Shown piece after piece: positions 8,288 through 15,594 of a stretch of DNA of 64,000 bases. The stretch's first letter is position 1. Each line of letters starts with the position of its first letter. The notes below the pieces were generated by a model. It was given only the letters and a program-made list of their open reading frames with translations, did not search any database and was not told the origin of the DNA. This DNA comes from Stenotrophomonas geniculata ATCC 19374 = JCM 13324 (GTDB lineage Bacteria > Pseudomonadota > Gammaproteobacteria > Xanthomonadales > Xanthomonadaceae), in NCBI RefSeq assembly GCF_001431625.1, contig NZ_LLXT01000138.1:1-64000 (forward strand). Reading direction: 5' to 3'. Made by a program: the position numbers and the translations under genes.

Positions 8288-8387
8288 CTGCGTCTCCATG
8301 AGGGGAGGGTGCCGGCCAGGATTGCCCTGGCCAGTGGCGCTATTGTCCGCCCCTGAATGGGACGGGCCTAGAGGCTCGTGGGTTAGC

Positions 8388-8411
8388 CCGGCTATACCTT
8401 GGTATAGCCGG
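8388..8411. promoter_or_regulatory. Perfect 11-bp inverted repeat upstream of the magnesium-operon leader
   Basis: Arms CCGGCTATACC and GGTATAGCCGG flank a 2-nt TT spacer. It lies 100 bp upstream of the leader peptide start and 35 bp past the stop of the EF-hand lipoprotein gene. No U-run follows on either strand, so it is not a classical terminator. Its symmetry and position suit an operator for the magnesium operon, but a transcript-end hairpin of the lipoprotein gene is also possible. Confidence 0.45.
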
Positions 8412-8445
8412 CATGCGCAGCGCCAGTCGAGGGCTCAATGATGGA

Positions 8446-8745
8446 TCAATGCGAAGCGCTGGTCTGCTTGCACACGTCGTACTCGCCGCGGCTCAGCGTC
8501 TTGTTGCGGTCGGTGTCGCAGGCGTGCAGTCGTTCGGCCCAGTCCGGTGCCACGGCATCCACCTCGGACAGCGTGACGATGCCGTCCTTGTCCTTGTCCA
8601 GCGATTCGTAGGCAGGGATGAGCTTCACTTCGGTCACGTCCTCGGCGGCGGTGGCCTGGCTGGCCTCCTGGGGCTTGGAGCAGGCGCCCAGCAGCAGGCC
8701 CCCACATAGCGAGAGAGCGATGGAAAGGCAGCGATAACCGGTCAT
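8446..8745 (-). CDS. Small EF-hand lipoprotein
   Basis: A 99-residue lipoprotein. The signal peptide ends in the lipobox LLGAC with C22 as the lipidated residue. Two canonical EF-hand calcium loops follow, D50-E61 (DKDKDGIVTLSE) and D77-E88 (DTDRNKTLSRGE). AGGAGCACACC precedes the ATG. Proteins of this kind are probably calcium-binding and anchored in the periplasm; the partner is unknown. Two cysteines, C76 and C92, could form a disulfide. It is an isolated gene between the magnesium operon and proline iminopeptidase. Confidence 0.82.
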   Translation of the reverse strand: MTGYRCLSIALSLCGGLLLGACSKPQEASQATAAEDVTEVKLIPAYESLDKDKDGIVTLSEVDAVAPDWAERLHACDTDRNKTLSRGEYDVCKQTSASH

Positions 8746-8918
8746 GGTGTGCTCCTGGGGAAAGGGCGAACCACCGGTGCGGTGGTCACCGCCGGATCTT
8801 CTGCGCGGAGCTGTAAGCGGGCTGCGAAGAATGGGGCCGTGGACCGTTGCCGGTGGGTCGCCATTCACCTGGCCGCGCAGCAGCGATTGCGCGGAGTCGG
8901 CGCTACCCTCGAACGGTG

Positions 8919-8946
8919 GGATGCCGGCCAGCGGCCGGCACCACCA
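8919..8946. repeat. Single SMAG repeat (GCCGGCCAGCGGCCGGC type)
   Basis: GATGCCGGCCAGCGGCCGGCACCACC lies just 6 bp past the stop of the iminopeptidase gene. Its palindrome GCCGGCC-AGC-GGCCGGC matches the commonest SMAG subfamily in this window. The rest of the 206-bp gap (8746-8951) shows nothing recognisable. Confidence 0.75.
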
Positions 8947-8951
8947 TCTGC

Positions 8952-9932
8952 TCAGAAACGGTCGGCAAAGGCGTCCGTCGCCCGCACCAGCGCATCCACC
9001 GTGGCCGGCTCGTTCGCGCTGTGGCCGGAGGTCACCATCTCCAGCCGGGCTTCCGGCCAGGCCTTGGCCAGATCCCACGCACTGCGCGGCGGGCAGATGA
9101 TGTCGTAGCGCCCCTGCACGATCACGCAGGGCAGGTGGCGGATGCGATCGATATCGCGCAGCAGCTGGTCCGGCTCCAGGAAGATGCTGTTGCGGAAGTA
9201 ATGCGCTTCAATGCGGGCCTTTGCCAATGTGTCCAGCGGGTCGTCGGTGGATTGCGCATCCACGTCGTGCTGCAGGGTGGCGGCGTTGTCTTCCCAGCCC
9301 AGCCAAGCCTGCGCGGCTTCGATGCGGGTCGCTTCATCCGGGCCATCCATGCGCGCCCAGTAGGCCGCGATCATGTCGCCACGCTCGGCTTCCGGTATGT
9401 AGGCCTCATAGCGTTCCCAGCGTTCGGGGAAGATCCAGCGCGCACCGCCGTTGGCCTCGGCGAACCAGCGGTTCTCCATCTCGCGGCCGAGGAACACGCC
9501 ACGCACGATCAGGCCGGTGGCGCGTTCGGGATGCGCCTGCGCATAGGCCAGCGACAGCGTCGAACCCCATGAGCCGCCATAGACCAGCCAACGCTCGATG
9601 CCCAGGTGCCCACGCACCTTCTCGATATCGGCCACCAGATCCTGCGTGGTGTTGTCGCGCAGTTCGCCGAACGGTGTGGAGCGGCCGCTGCCGCGCTGGT
9701 CGATCAGCACGATGCGGTACCGCGCCGGATCGAAGAAGCGGCGGTGGGTGGGCGAGATGCCAGCACCCGGGCCGCCGTGCAGGTACACCACCGGAATGCC
9801 CACTGGCGTGCCGCACTCTTCGATGTGCAGCGTGTGCAGATCGCTCACCTTCAGGGTGAACTCGCGGTACGGCTCGATGGCGGGGTATAGGGTTCGCACG
9901 GCGGACGTCTCACAAGCAGGGGCGGCCAGCAT
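8952..9932 (-). CDS. pip: Proline iminopeptidase (alpha/beta hydrolase, S33)
   Basis: A 326-residue cytoplasmic peptidase that removes N-terminal proline from peptides. HGGPGAG (52-58) forms the oxyanion region and the nucleophile S121 lies in GGSWGSTLS. The acid and histidine are probably in QGRYDIICP and SGHSANEP. The start region LYPAIEPYREF is family-typical. The ATG at 9932 has a poor ribosome site; a GTG at 9897-9899 (giving VRTLYPAIE) with GAGACG upstream is an equal alternative. The length agrees with the usual 315-325 residues. The gene is divergent from the TraX-like gene with a small overlap risk at its 5' end. Confidence 0.93.
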   Translation of the reverse strand: MLAAPACETSAVRTLYPAIEPYREFTLKVSDLHTLHIEECGTPVGIPVVYLHGGPGAGISPTHRRFFDPARYRIVLIDQRGSGRSTPFGELRDNTTQDLVADIEKVRGHLGIERWLVYGGSWGSTLSLAYAQAHPERATGLIVRGVFLGREMENRWFAEANGGARWIFPERWERYEAYIPEAERGDMIAAYWARMDGPDEATRIEAAQAWLGWEDNAATLQHDVDAQSTDDPLDTLAKARIEAHYFRNSIFLEPDQLLRDIDRIRHLPCVIVQGRYDIICPPRSAWDLAKAWPEARLEMVTSGHSANEPATVDALVRATDAFADRF

Positions 9933-10013
9933 AGCGCCCCCGCCTGCTGCCTGCAGCGTCGTGCTCCTGCGCGGCGCTGGAAATGGGCTGGCCGATGCGC
10001 ATAAGCTTCCGCG

Positions 10014-10679
10014 ATGCAAGCAACCACGACCGGGACGTCAACCTTCAACTTCACCCTCCGCAGCGGCGCGCGCGAGCTGCTGAAGTGGATCGCACTGCTG
10101 GCCATGACGGGTGACCACGTGGCCAAGGTGGTCTTCGGCGGCTACGTGCCGGTGGTCAGCGAACTGGGGCGCATCGCCTTTCCGCTGTTCGCGCTGGTGA
10201 TGGCCTGCAATCTCGCCCAGCCCGGGGCCGACCTGCGCAAGTCGATGCGCCGGCTCGCGCTGTGGGGGCTGATCGCACAGCCATTGCACGCATTCGCGTT
10301 TGGTTCCTGGCTGCCGCTCAACATCCTGCTCGCCTTTACATTTGCAGCAGTAGCCGTACATGCGCTGGCGAACAATCGGCCGGTGCAGCTGTTGCTGGCT
10401 GCCGGCGTGCTGCCGCTGTTCGTGGACTATCAGTGGGCCGGGGTTGGCAGCGTGCTGCTGGCCTGGATCGCGCTCCGGCACCGGGCGTGGTGGCTGTTGC
10501 TGGTTGGGCTTGCAGCGGTGTGCTGGGCCAACCACAACGGCTGGGCACTGCTGGCTATTCCGCTAGTGCTGCTGGCGGCGCGGGTGCCGTGGCAGCTGCC
10601 GCGCTGGCGGTGGGCGTTCTACGGGTATTACGTGGGGCATCTGGTGGTGCTGGCGTTGGTTGCCCATCTGCTTGTGTAA
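10014..10679 (+). CDS. TraX-family membrane protein
   Basis: A 221-residue protein with about seven membrane helices. The N-terminal ARELLKWIALLAMTGDHVAKV block, GRIAFPLFALVMACNL, and the C-terminal FYGYYVGHLVVLALV are TraX hallmarks. F-plasmid TraX acetylates pilin, but most chromosomal TraX-like proteins stand alone and act on unknown targets, probably as membrane acyltransferases. No conjugation genes are nearby, so a plasmid origin is not supported. The start ATG at 10014 lies in the divergent gap with the iminopeptidase gene. Confidence 0.82.
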   Translation: MQATTTGTSTFNFTLRSGARELLKWIALLAMTGDHVAKVVFGGYVPVVSELGRIAFPLFALVMACNLAQPGADLRKSMRRLALWGLIAQPLHAFAFGSWLPLNILLAFTFAAVAVHALANNRPVQLLLAAGVLPLFVDYQWAGVGSVLLAWIALRHRAWWLLLVGLAAVCWANHNGWALLAIPLVLLAARVPWQLPRWRWAFYGYYVGHLVVLALVAHLLV

Positions 10680-10771
10680 TGGCGGAACTGGCATGTCGAG
10701 TGTCTTGAATGCCGGATGCGGTCAAGGAATGCGCGTCGCAGGTGGGGGTGAAGCATGCCGCCATCGGTGTG

Positions 10772-10898
10772 TGTAGAGTCGAGCCATGCCCGACTCAGCG
10801 GGCGAACCGGAGCCGAGCATGGCTCGGCTCTACACGTTCTGGGAAATCCACGCCATGCGTGACCGGCAAAGCGAGCCGAGCATGGCTCGACTCCACAG
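10772..10898. repeat. Three SMAG repeats (GAGCCGAGCATGGCTCGGCTC family)
   Basis: In the 250-bp gap between the TraX-like gene and the receptor gene are three copies: 10772-10798 (TGTAGAGTCGAGCCATGCCC), 10809-10835 and 10871-10897 (both AGCCGAGCATGGCTCG, opposite orientation). The first and second face each other and could fold into one long hairpin. No gene is seen here. Confidence 0.8.
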
Positions 10899-10929
10899 GT
10901 GATGCATGTCTGGCGTGGAGGCGCCTGCC

Positions 10930-13125
10930 TCAGAAGTCCATCGTCGCCGACACCAGCACCGTCCTCGGTGCACCCAGCGCCAGGCTCGACAACAACGGCA
11001 TGCCCCAATACGCCTTGTTGGTCACGTTGTTCACACTGGCTCTCAGCGCAAGCGGTCGACCCGCCACGGTGGTGCTGTAGCGCGCCCCGACATCGAACAA
11101 CGTGCGGCCCGGCACCGACAGGCTGTTGTCGGCACTGATGTAATGCTTCGACATCGTCGTGGCATTGCCGGTCAAGGTCAGGCCCTGCAAGGTCGGTACA
11201 TCCCATTCCACCCCCAGCTTGGCCTGCCGTTGCGCTACGGCGGTGGCGATGCGTCCCTCATTCACGCCACCGGCCGTGCGGGTCAGTTTCGGCTGCACGT
11301 AGGCCACGCCACCGAGCAGGCGCACGCCATCCAGTGGCGTGCCGAAGAAGCCCCATTCCACGCCGCGATTTCGTTGCTCGCCACCGAACGAGAAGATATT
11401 CGTGACCGGGTCGGTGTAGCTGCTGGGCCGCTTGATTTCATACACACTGAAGGTGTGCGCGAAGCGGCCCAGGTCCAGCTTCAGGCCCAGCTCCTTCTGC
11501 CTGGTGCGGAACGGTGCGAATACATCACCGGCATTGGCAGCGGTCATCGGCGCGGTGGCGCCCTGGCTGAGGCCTTCGATGTAGTTGGTATAGAGGGAGA
11601 CCTTGTTGGTCGCCTTCACCAGCAACGCCGCTGCCGGCGTGTTGGCGCTCTCGTCGTAGCGCGAGGTGCGCGCACCGCTGGCGACATTGAAGGTCTCACT
11701 GACCACCTGCTGGCGGCGCACGCCCAGGGTCAGCTGCACGCGGTCATCGGCGAAGGCGAGGGTGTCGGCGAAACCGAGGCTGTCCAGCCGCAGCTCGGTG
11801 TGCGAGATGTGCGGCGCTACGAACGGTGCCGCCGGGCCCCATGCCGGGTTGTACAGATTGGTGGTCCAGTCCCAGCCCGGCACGCTGCGGCGGCCGTAAT
11901 CGTTCTGGGTGTGCTGGTAGTGGGTCACGTTGGCGGCCCACTGATGGCTGACGCTGCCGGTGTGGAACGAGCCGCGCAGGCCGGCATCTGCGGACTGCTT
12001 CTTGATATCGAAGGCGAGCTGGCCGATCACTGTGGTGAAGTCGCCGGCTGGATTGAGGATCTGCGCGCTGATCGAACCATTGTAGCGGTAGTCGGTCTTG
12101 CTGATGCCGTAGGCCAGGTAGGCCATCAGGGTGTCATTGATGTCCAGCTCGCCCCGCAGCATCGCGCCCTTGTCCTGGCTGTCCACGTAGGCCCAGTCCG
12201 GGTTGATCAGCGTATCGCCACGCGGCGGCCGCGGAATGGCCACGGCCGGTGCCAGACCGACGCCGCGTGCCGGGCCGTCCACGCGGTCATCGGCGCTGTA
12301 CAGATCGGCCGACAGCCGCGCACGTTCGCCGCGCCAGTCCACTGCCAGTGCGCCGAGCTGCACCTTCTTGCTCTGCTTGCCGACCGCGCCATCACCATCA
12401 CGGTACGCGCCGTTGAAGCGGATGCCGAACTGCTTGTCCGCGCCCAGGCGACGCCCCGCATCCACATGGGCGCCAAACTGCGCATCGGAGGCGAAGTTGG
12501 CACTGACCCGCAGCAGCGGTTGATCGCCGGCACGCTTGGGGACCAGGTTGACGCTGCCACCGACCGAGCCGCCCGGCGGCATGCCATTGAGCAGCGCGGA
12601 GGGGCCTTTCAGCACCTCGATGCGTTCGAACATTTCCGGCGAAGTGCGGTAGTACGGCGCCATGCCGCTGAGGCCATTGAAGGTGGTGTCGCTGGTGTTG
12701 GAGGCAAAGCCTCGGATCGCGTAGTTCTCGCTCCACGAACCGGTGACGCCGTTGCTGAACACCGTGGGGTCGGTGGCGGCGATGACGTCGGTGAGGTCCT
12801 TGGCCTGGCGGTCGCGGATGAAGGACTCGGTGTAGCTGACCGTATTGAACGGCGTGTCCATGAAGTCCTTGTCGCCGAGCAGGCCGACGCGGCTGCCAGC
12901 GGCCACTTGCCCGCCCGCATAGTCTGCAGTGACCCGGCGCTGTTCCTGCACCTGCACCGAGGGCAGGGTGGACGGCGCGGAGTCGGCCAGCGCGGCAAAC
13001 GAGGCCAGCAGCCCTAGCGCGAGGGCCGACATCCGGTAGCGCCGGGCGATGCCTGGTGGATGCATCAGGCCGGAAGATGCGGCGGCAGCGCGATGCTGCA
13101 GAGAAGAGAAGTTGTACACGGTCAT
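10930..13125 (-). CDS. TonB-dependent ferric-siderophore receptor (module 1)
   Basis: A 731-residue outer-membrane receptor. The N-terminus carries a long arginine-containing signal peptide ending near ALADSA, followed by a TonB-box-like LPSVQVQ. The plug domain has the signatures NYAIRGF, IEVLKGPSALLNGMPPGGSVGG and VNLVPKRA, typical of FcuA/FhuA-like siderophore receptors. The beta-barrel ends with the aromatic FDF-type tail (VSATMDF). It imports a ferric siderophore with TonB energy; the ligand cannot be read from sequence. AGGAATC precedes the ATG. It is divergent from a TetR gene across an AT-rich dyad, and is a paralogue of the receptor at 17550. Confidence 0.92.
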   Translation of the reverse strand: MTVYNFSSLQHRAAAASSGLMHPPGIARRYRMSALALGLLASFAALADSAPSTLPSVQVQEQRRVTADYAGGQVAAGSRVGLLGDKDFMDTPFNTVSYTESFIRDRQAKDLTDVIAATDPTVFSNGVTGSWSENYAIRGFASNTSDTTFNGLSGMAPYYRTSPEMFERIEVLKGPSALLNGMPPGGSVGGSVNLVPKRAGDQPLLRVSANFASDAQFGAHVDAGRRLGADKQFGIRFNGAYRDGDGAVGKQSKKVQLGALAVDWRGERARLSADLYSADDRVDGPARGVGLAPAVAIPRPPRGDTLINPDWAYVDSQDKGAMLRGELDINDTLMAYLAYGISKTDYRYNGSISAQILNPAGDFTTVIGQLAFDIKKQSADAGLRGSFHTGSVSHQWAANVTHYQHTQNDYGRRSVPGWDWTTNLYNPAWGPAAPFVAPHISHTELRLDSLGFADTLAFADDRVQLTLGVRRQQVVSETFNVASGARTSRYDESANTPAAALLVKATNKVSLYTNYIEGLSQGATAPMTAANAGDVFAPFRTRQKELGLKLDLGRFAHTFSVYEIKRPSSYTDPVTNIFSFGGEQRNRGVEWGFFGTPLDGVRLLGGVAYVQPKLTRTAGGVNEGRIATAVAQRQAKLGVEWDVPTLQGLTLTGNATTMSKHYISADNSLSVPGRTLFDVGARYSTTVAGRPLALRASVNNVTNKAYWGMPLLSSLALGAPRTVLVSATMDF

Positions 13126-13278
13126 GCCAGATTCCTGTGAATCGCAGGCGCGAGCGCGCCTGGCGCGCTGCCGACGGCAAGCACGGGGAGAGGGCGCAGC
13201 GCAGGGTTGTTGGCTGGGTGGGGACCTGGCGGAAGGTGAGCCATGGGCTCGACTACGGGCAGCGTGCTGGACGCATTC

Positions 13279-13312
13279 CGAATTAGTTGAGTAAATTAAA
13301 CTAAATCAATCG
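13279..13312. promoter_or_regulatory. AT-rich dyad, probable TetR operator for receptor module 1
   Basis: CGAATTAGTT, a 10-nt centre, then AACTAAATCAATCG forms an interrupted dyad (TTAGTT...AACTAA) in an otherwise GC-rich gap between the divergent receptor and TetR genes. A near copy with one extra base in the centre lies at 20787-20821 beside the paralogous TetR gene. Conservation of both the sequence and the gene context supports a shared operator. The AT richness may also contain the promoter elements. Confidence 0.62.
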
Positions 13313-13354
13313 AAGCGGACAAGAGGGTCCCTTTGCTGGCACCCTCAGCAGGGT

Positions 13355-13954
13355 ATGAGCACGCACCGTATGAGCCCTCACTCCGATCCAACGGCGCCGA
13401 CCCGTGGCCGCCCGCCCACCATCACCCCGGAGCGCCTGGCCGACATCGGCATCCGCCTGGGCCTACCCAACCTGACCATGGCCAACGTGGCCGCCGAACT
13501 GGCGGTGACCCAGGCGGCGCTGTACAAGCGCGTGGCCAACCTGGAGGCGTTGAAGCGACTGGTGGCGGAGGCGGTATTCCAGCGCTGGCAGATTCCGCGC
13601 GCGTCGGTCGACGCACCTGGTGGGCTGGAGGCCTACCTGATGCGGTTCGTGGAGTCACTGTGCGAGGTGGTGAAGGCACATCCCGGGCTGCCACCGTACC
13701 TGCTGCGGCGCACGGTGGCGACTGCGCCGATGCTGGAAAAGATCGCCTCGCACCAGGCGCACGTGGCTGATGTGTTCGGCCTGCCGGTGGACAAGGCGCG
13801 CTGGCTGCTGGCCACGATCGCCTTCTACTGCATCGCCGGCGCCGATACGATCTACGCGATTGCGGACGATGAAGAAGGGCAGGTGATCACCGAGTTCAAG
13901 CAGGGCATGCGGGCGCTGGTGATCGGTTCGCTGGAGGTGTCGCGGCTTCGGTAG
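13355..13954 (+). CDS. TetR-family regulator (siderophore module 1)
   Basis: A 199-residue repressor. The HTH domain (residues about 18-70) holds RGRPPTITPERLADIGIRL and the recognition helix VTQAALYKRVANLEALKRL. The ligand-binding C-terminal half is all-helical. It closely resembles the second TetR at 20930 (shared RGRPPTIT, ALYK.VANL.AL, LVAEA.F.RWQ), so the two are paralogues. It is divergent from the receptor gene across the AT-rich dyad and probably represses it. An internal ATG at 13370 is an alternative start. The TAG stop lies within a SMAG GTAG. A Fur box is not visible here. Confidence 0.83.
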   Translation: MSTHRMSPHSDPTAPTRGRPPTITPERLADIGIRLGLPNLTMANVAAELAVTQAALYKRVANLEALKRLVAEAVFQRWQIPRASVDAPGGLEAYLMRFVESLCEVVKAHPGLPPYLLRRTVATAPMLEKIASHQAHVADVFGLPVDKARWLLATIAFYCIAGADTIYAIADDEEGQVITEFKQGMRALVIGSLEVSRLR

Positions 13955-14024
13955 ATGCATGCCATGCGTGGACGATCCTGGCCGTTCACCCTGACGCCAG
14001 CCAGGCATGGCCTGGCTCTACTGG
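13951..14024. repeat. SMAG pair in facing orientation
   Basis: GTAGATGCATGCCATGCG at 13951 and AGCCAGGCATGGCCTGGCTC ending in CTAC near 14022 face each other, a typical dimer layout for these elements. The first GTAG supplies the stop codon of the TetR gene. The gap to the next gene (14059) holds nothing else. Confidence 0.7.
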
Positions 14025-14058
14025 ACGGATCGCGTGGTGTCGAGAATACAATGCGGCC

Positions 14059-15147
14059 ATGCCTGCCACGCCTACTCTCGATGATCTTCGCCGCTACGCG
14101 GTGGCGCGCACCCTGTTCAAGCCGACCACGCTGCTGACCGCGATACGACGGCTGGGCTTCGTGCAGGCCGACCCGATCAGGGCACCGGCGCGCGCACAGG
14201 ACCTGACCCTGCGCCACCGGGTGAAGGACTACCGCGCAGGCGATCTTGAGCGGCGCTACACGCGCCTGCCGGTGGAAGAGGATTGCCTGGTGAACTACGG
14301 CTTCCTGCCGCGCGAGCATCTGGCACTGATGCACCCGCGCGTGTCCAAGCGCGAATGGGACGCCGAGACCCATCGCCGTGCGGCCGACGTACTGGCCTTC
14401 GTGCGCGAGCGCGGCAGCGTGCACCCGCGCGAGGTGGACCAGGCGTTCGCGCATGGGCGGGTGACCAATTACTGGGGCGGCACCAGCAACGCAAGCACGC
14501 ATCTGCTTGACGGCATGCACTACCGTGGCCTGCTGCGGGTGCAGCGGCGCGACAGTGGCACCCGCATCTATGCAGTGGCCGAGCACGCCGAGCCGGACGC
14601 CAGCGAGCAGGCGCAGGTTGAACGGGCCGCCGCCCTGATCGACCTGGTGGTGCGCAAGTACGCGCCGCTGCCCTCGGCCAGCCTGACCTATCTGGTGCGC
14701 CTGCTGGGCTATGGCGCCCCACATCTGGCCGAGCAGACCCGGCAGGCGTTGGCGTTGGCCAAGCAGCAGCTGGCCAACTGCACGCTGGAGGGCACCACCT
14801 GGTACTGGCCGACCGACGAGAATCCGCGTTCGCGCCGCCATGCACCGGACGAACAGGTGCGCCTGCTGGCGCCGTTCGACCCGGTGGTGTGGGACCGCCG
14901 CCGCTTCGAGCTGCTGTGGGGTTGGGTGTACAAGTTCGAGGCGTATACACCTGCACCGAAGCGACAGTATGGGTACTACGCTCTGCCGGTGTTGTGGCAC
15001 GACCAGGTGGTGGGCTGGGCCAATCTCAGCGTGCACGAAGGTGAGTTGGCATCGAGTGTGGGCTATGCCGGCAAGTCGCTGGCCCGCGACAGGGTGTTTC
15101 GTGGCGCGTTGGACGACGAGCTGCAGCGCATGGCGGCTTTTCTGTAG
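14059..15147 (+). CDS. YcaQ/AlkX-type winged-helix DNA glycosylase
   Basis: A 362-residue HTH_42 (AlkZ/AlkX) protein. E. coli YcaQ/AlkX is a DNA glycosylase that unhooks interstrand crosslinks and removes bulky N7-alkylguanine. The catalytic motif here is Q36-A-D38 in GFVQADPIRAPARAQDL, the QxD form of the YcaQ branch rather than the QxQ form of AlkZ. Tandem winged helices follow (residues about 100-330), ending with LLAPFDPVVWDRRRFELLWGW and VGYAGKSLARD. The stop TAG falls in a SMAG repeat. It is unrelated in function to the iron genes on either side. Confidence 0.82.
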   Translation: MPATPTLDDLRRYAVARTLFKPTTLLTAIRRLGFVQADPIRAPARAQDLTLRHRVKDYRAGDLERRYTRLPVEEDCLVNYGFLPREHLALMHPRVSKREWDAETHRRAADVLAFVRERGSVHPREVDQAFAHGRVTNYWGGTSNASTHLLDGMHYRGLLRVQRRDSGTRIYAVAEHAEPDASEQAQVERAAALIDLVVRKYAPLPSASLTYLVRLLGYGAPHLAEQTRQALALAKQQLANCTLEGTTWYWPTDENPRSRRHAPDEQVRLLAPFDPVVWDRRRFELLWGWVYKFEAYTPAPKRQYGYYALPVLWHDQVVGWANLSVHEGELASSVGYAGKSLARDRVFRGALDDELQRMAAFL

Positions 15148-15320
15148 AGCCGAGCCATGCTCGGCTGTTTTTCGCGCGGGCCAGCGAATCGAAGCAACGT
15201 TCATCGCGCCCGGTAGCTGCCAACTTTGGTTGGCACCGGCTTCCATCGGTGCCCACCAAGGTGGGCATCTATCAGAGCAACGCCGCTCAGGCCCGGTGCC
15301 CACCAAGGTGGGTATCTACC
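15144..15320. repeat. Four SMAG repeats between alkX-like gene and DUF3325 gene
   Basis: Copies lie at 15144-15171 (GTAGAGCCGAGCCATGCTCG), 15212-15237 (GTAGCTGCCAACTTTGGTTG), 15248-15273 (GCCCACCAAGGTGGGC, inverted) and 15296-15320 (the same, inverted). The first supplies the stop of the upstream gene and the last supplies the TAG stop of the DUF3325 gene on the other strand. No gene is seen between. Confidence 0.85.
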
Positions 15321-15594
15321 GATTCAGCCGCCCATGCGCCACCATCGCCAGCACCACCACACCGGCGGCGACGCTGGTGTGACCGGACAGCGCGGCCAGG
15401 CCGAAACCCACGCCCAACGCGCGCATGGCAAACACTGCGCTGAACATCAGCAGCGCCCAACCGACTGCGCGCAGTTGCTGAACGGCCTGCGCGTTCAGTA
15501 CACGGCGCAGCACATCGCGCTGATGGCGTTCCATCGCCAGTGCCAAGCAACTGAATGCGGCCAGTGACAGCACAAACAGAATGACGTGGATCAT
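15316..15594 (-). CDS. DUF3325 small membrane protein
   Basis: A 92-residue protein with three hydrophobic helices, starting MIHVILFVLSLAAFSCLALAMERHQRDVL. This start with a conserved MERHQ is typical of DUF3325, found behind PepSY proteins in siderophore receptor operons. The ATG overlaps the stop of the PepSY gene by 4 bp (ATGA). It probably completes the inner-membrane part of a ferric-siderophore utilisation unit. Its exact role is unknown. Its TAG stop lies in a SMAG repeat. Confidence 0.78.
   Translation of the reverse strand: MIHVILFVLSLAAFSCLALAMERHQRDVLRRVLNAQAVQQLRAVGWALLMFSAVFAMRALGVGFGLAALSGHTSVAAGVVVLAMVAHGRLNR

Noticed and set aside
8154..8445. M-box or other Mg2+ riboswitch before mgtA
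   Set aside because: No conserved M-box motifs could be seen. The leader peptide with MDPDP explains the region better, though RNA folding was not computed.
10014..10679. Plasmid conjugation gene traX as a sign of a mobile element
   Set aside because: TraX-like proteins are common on chromosomes, and no tra, rep, integrase or transposase genes are near.
10906..13017. Long plus-strand frame of 703 codons
   Set aside because: Antisense to receptor 1, with no Shine-Dalgarno and typical shadow composition.
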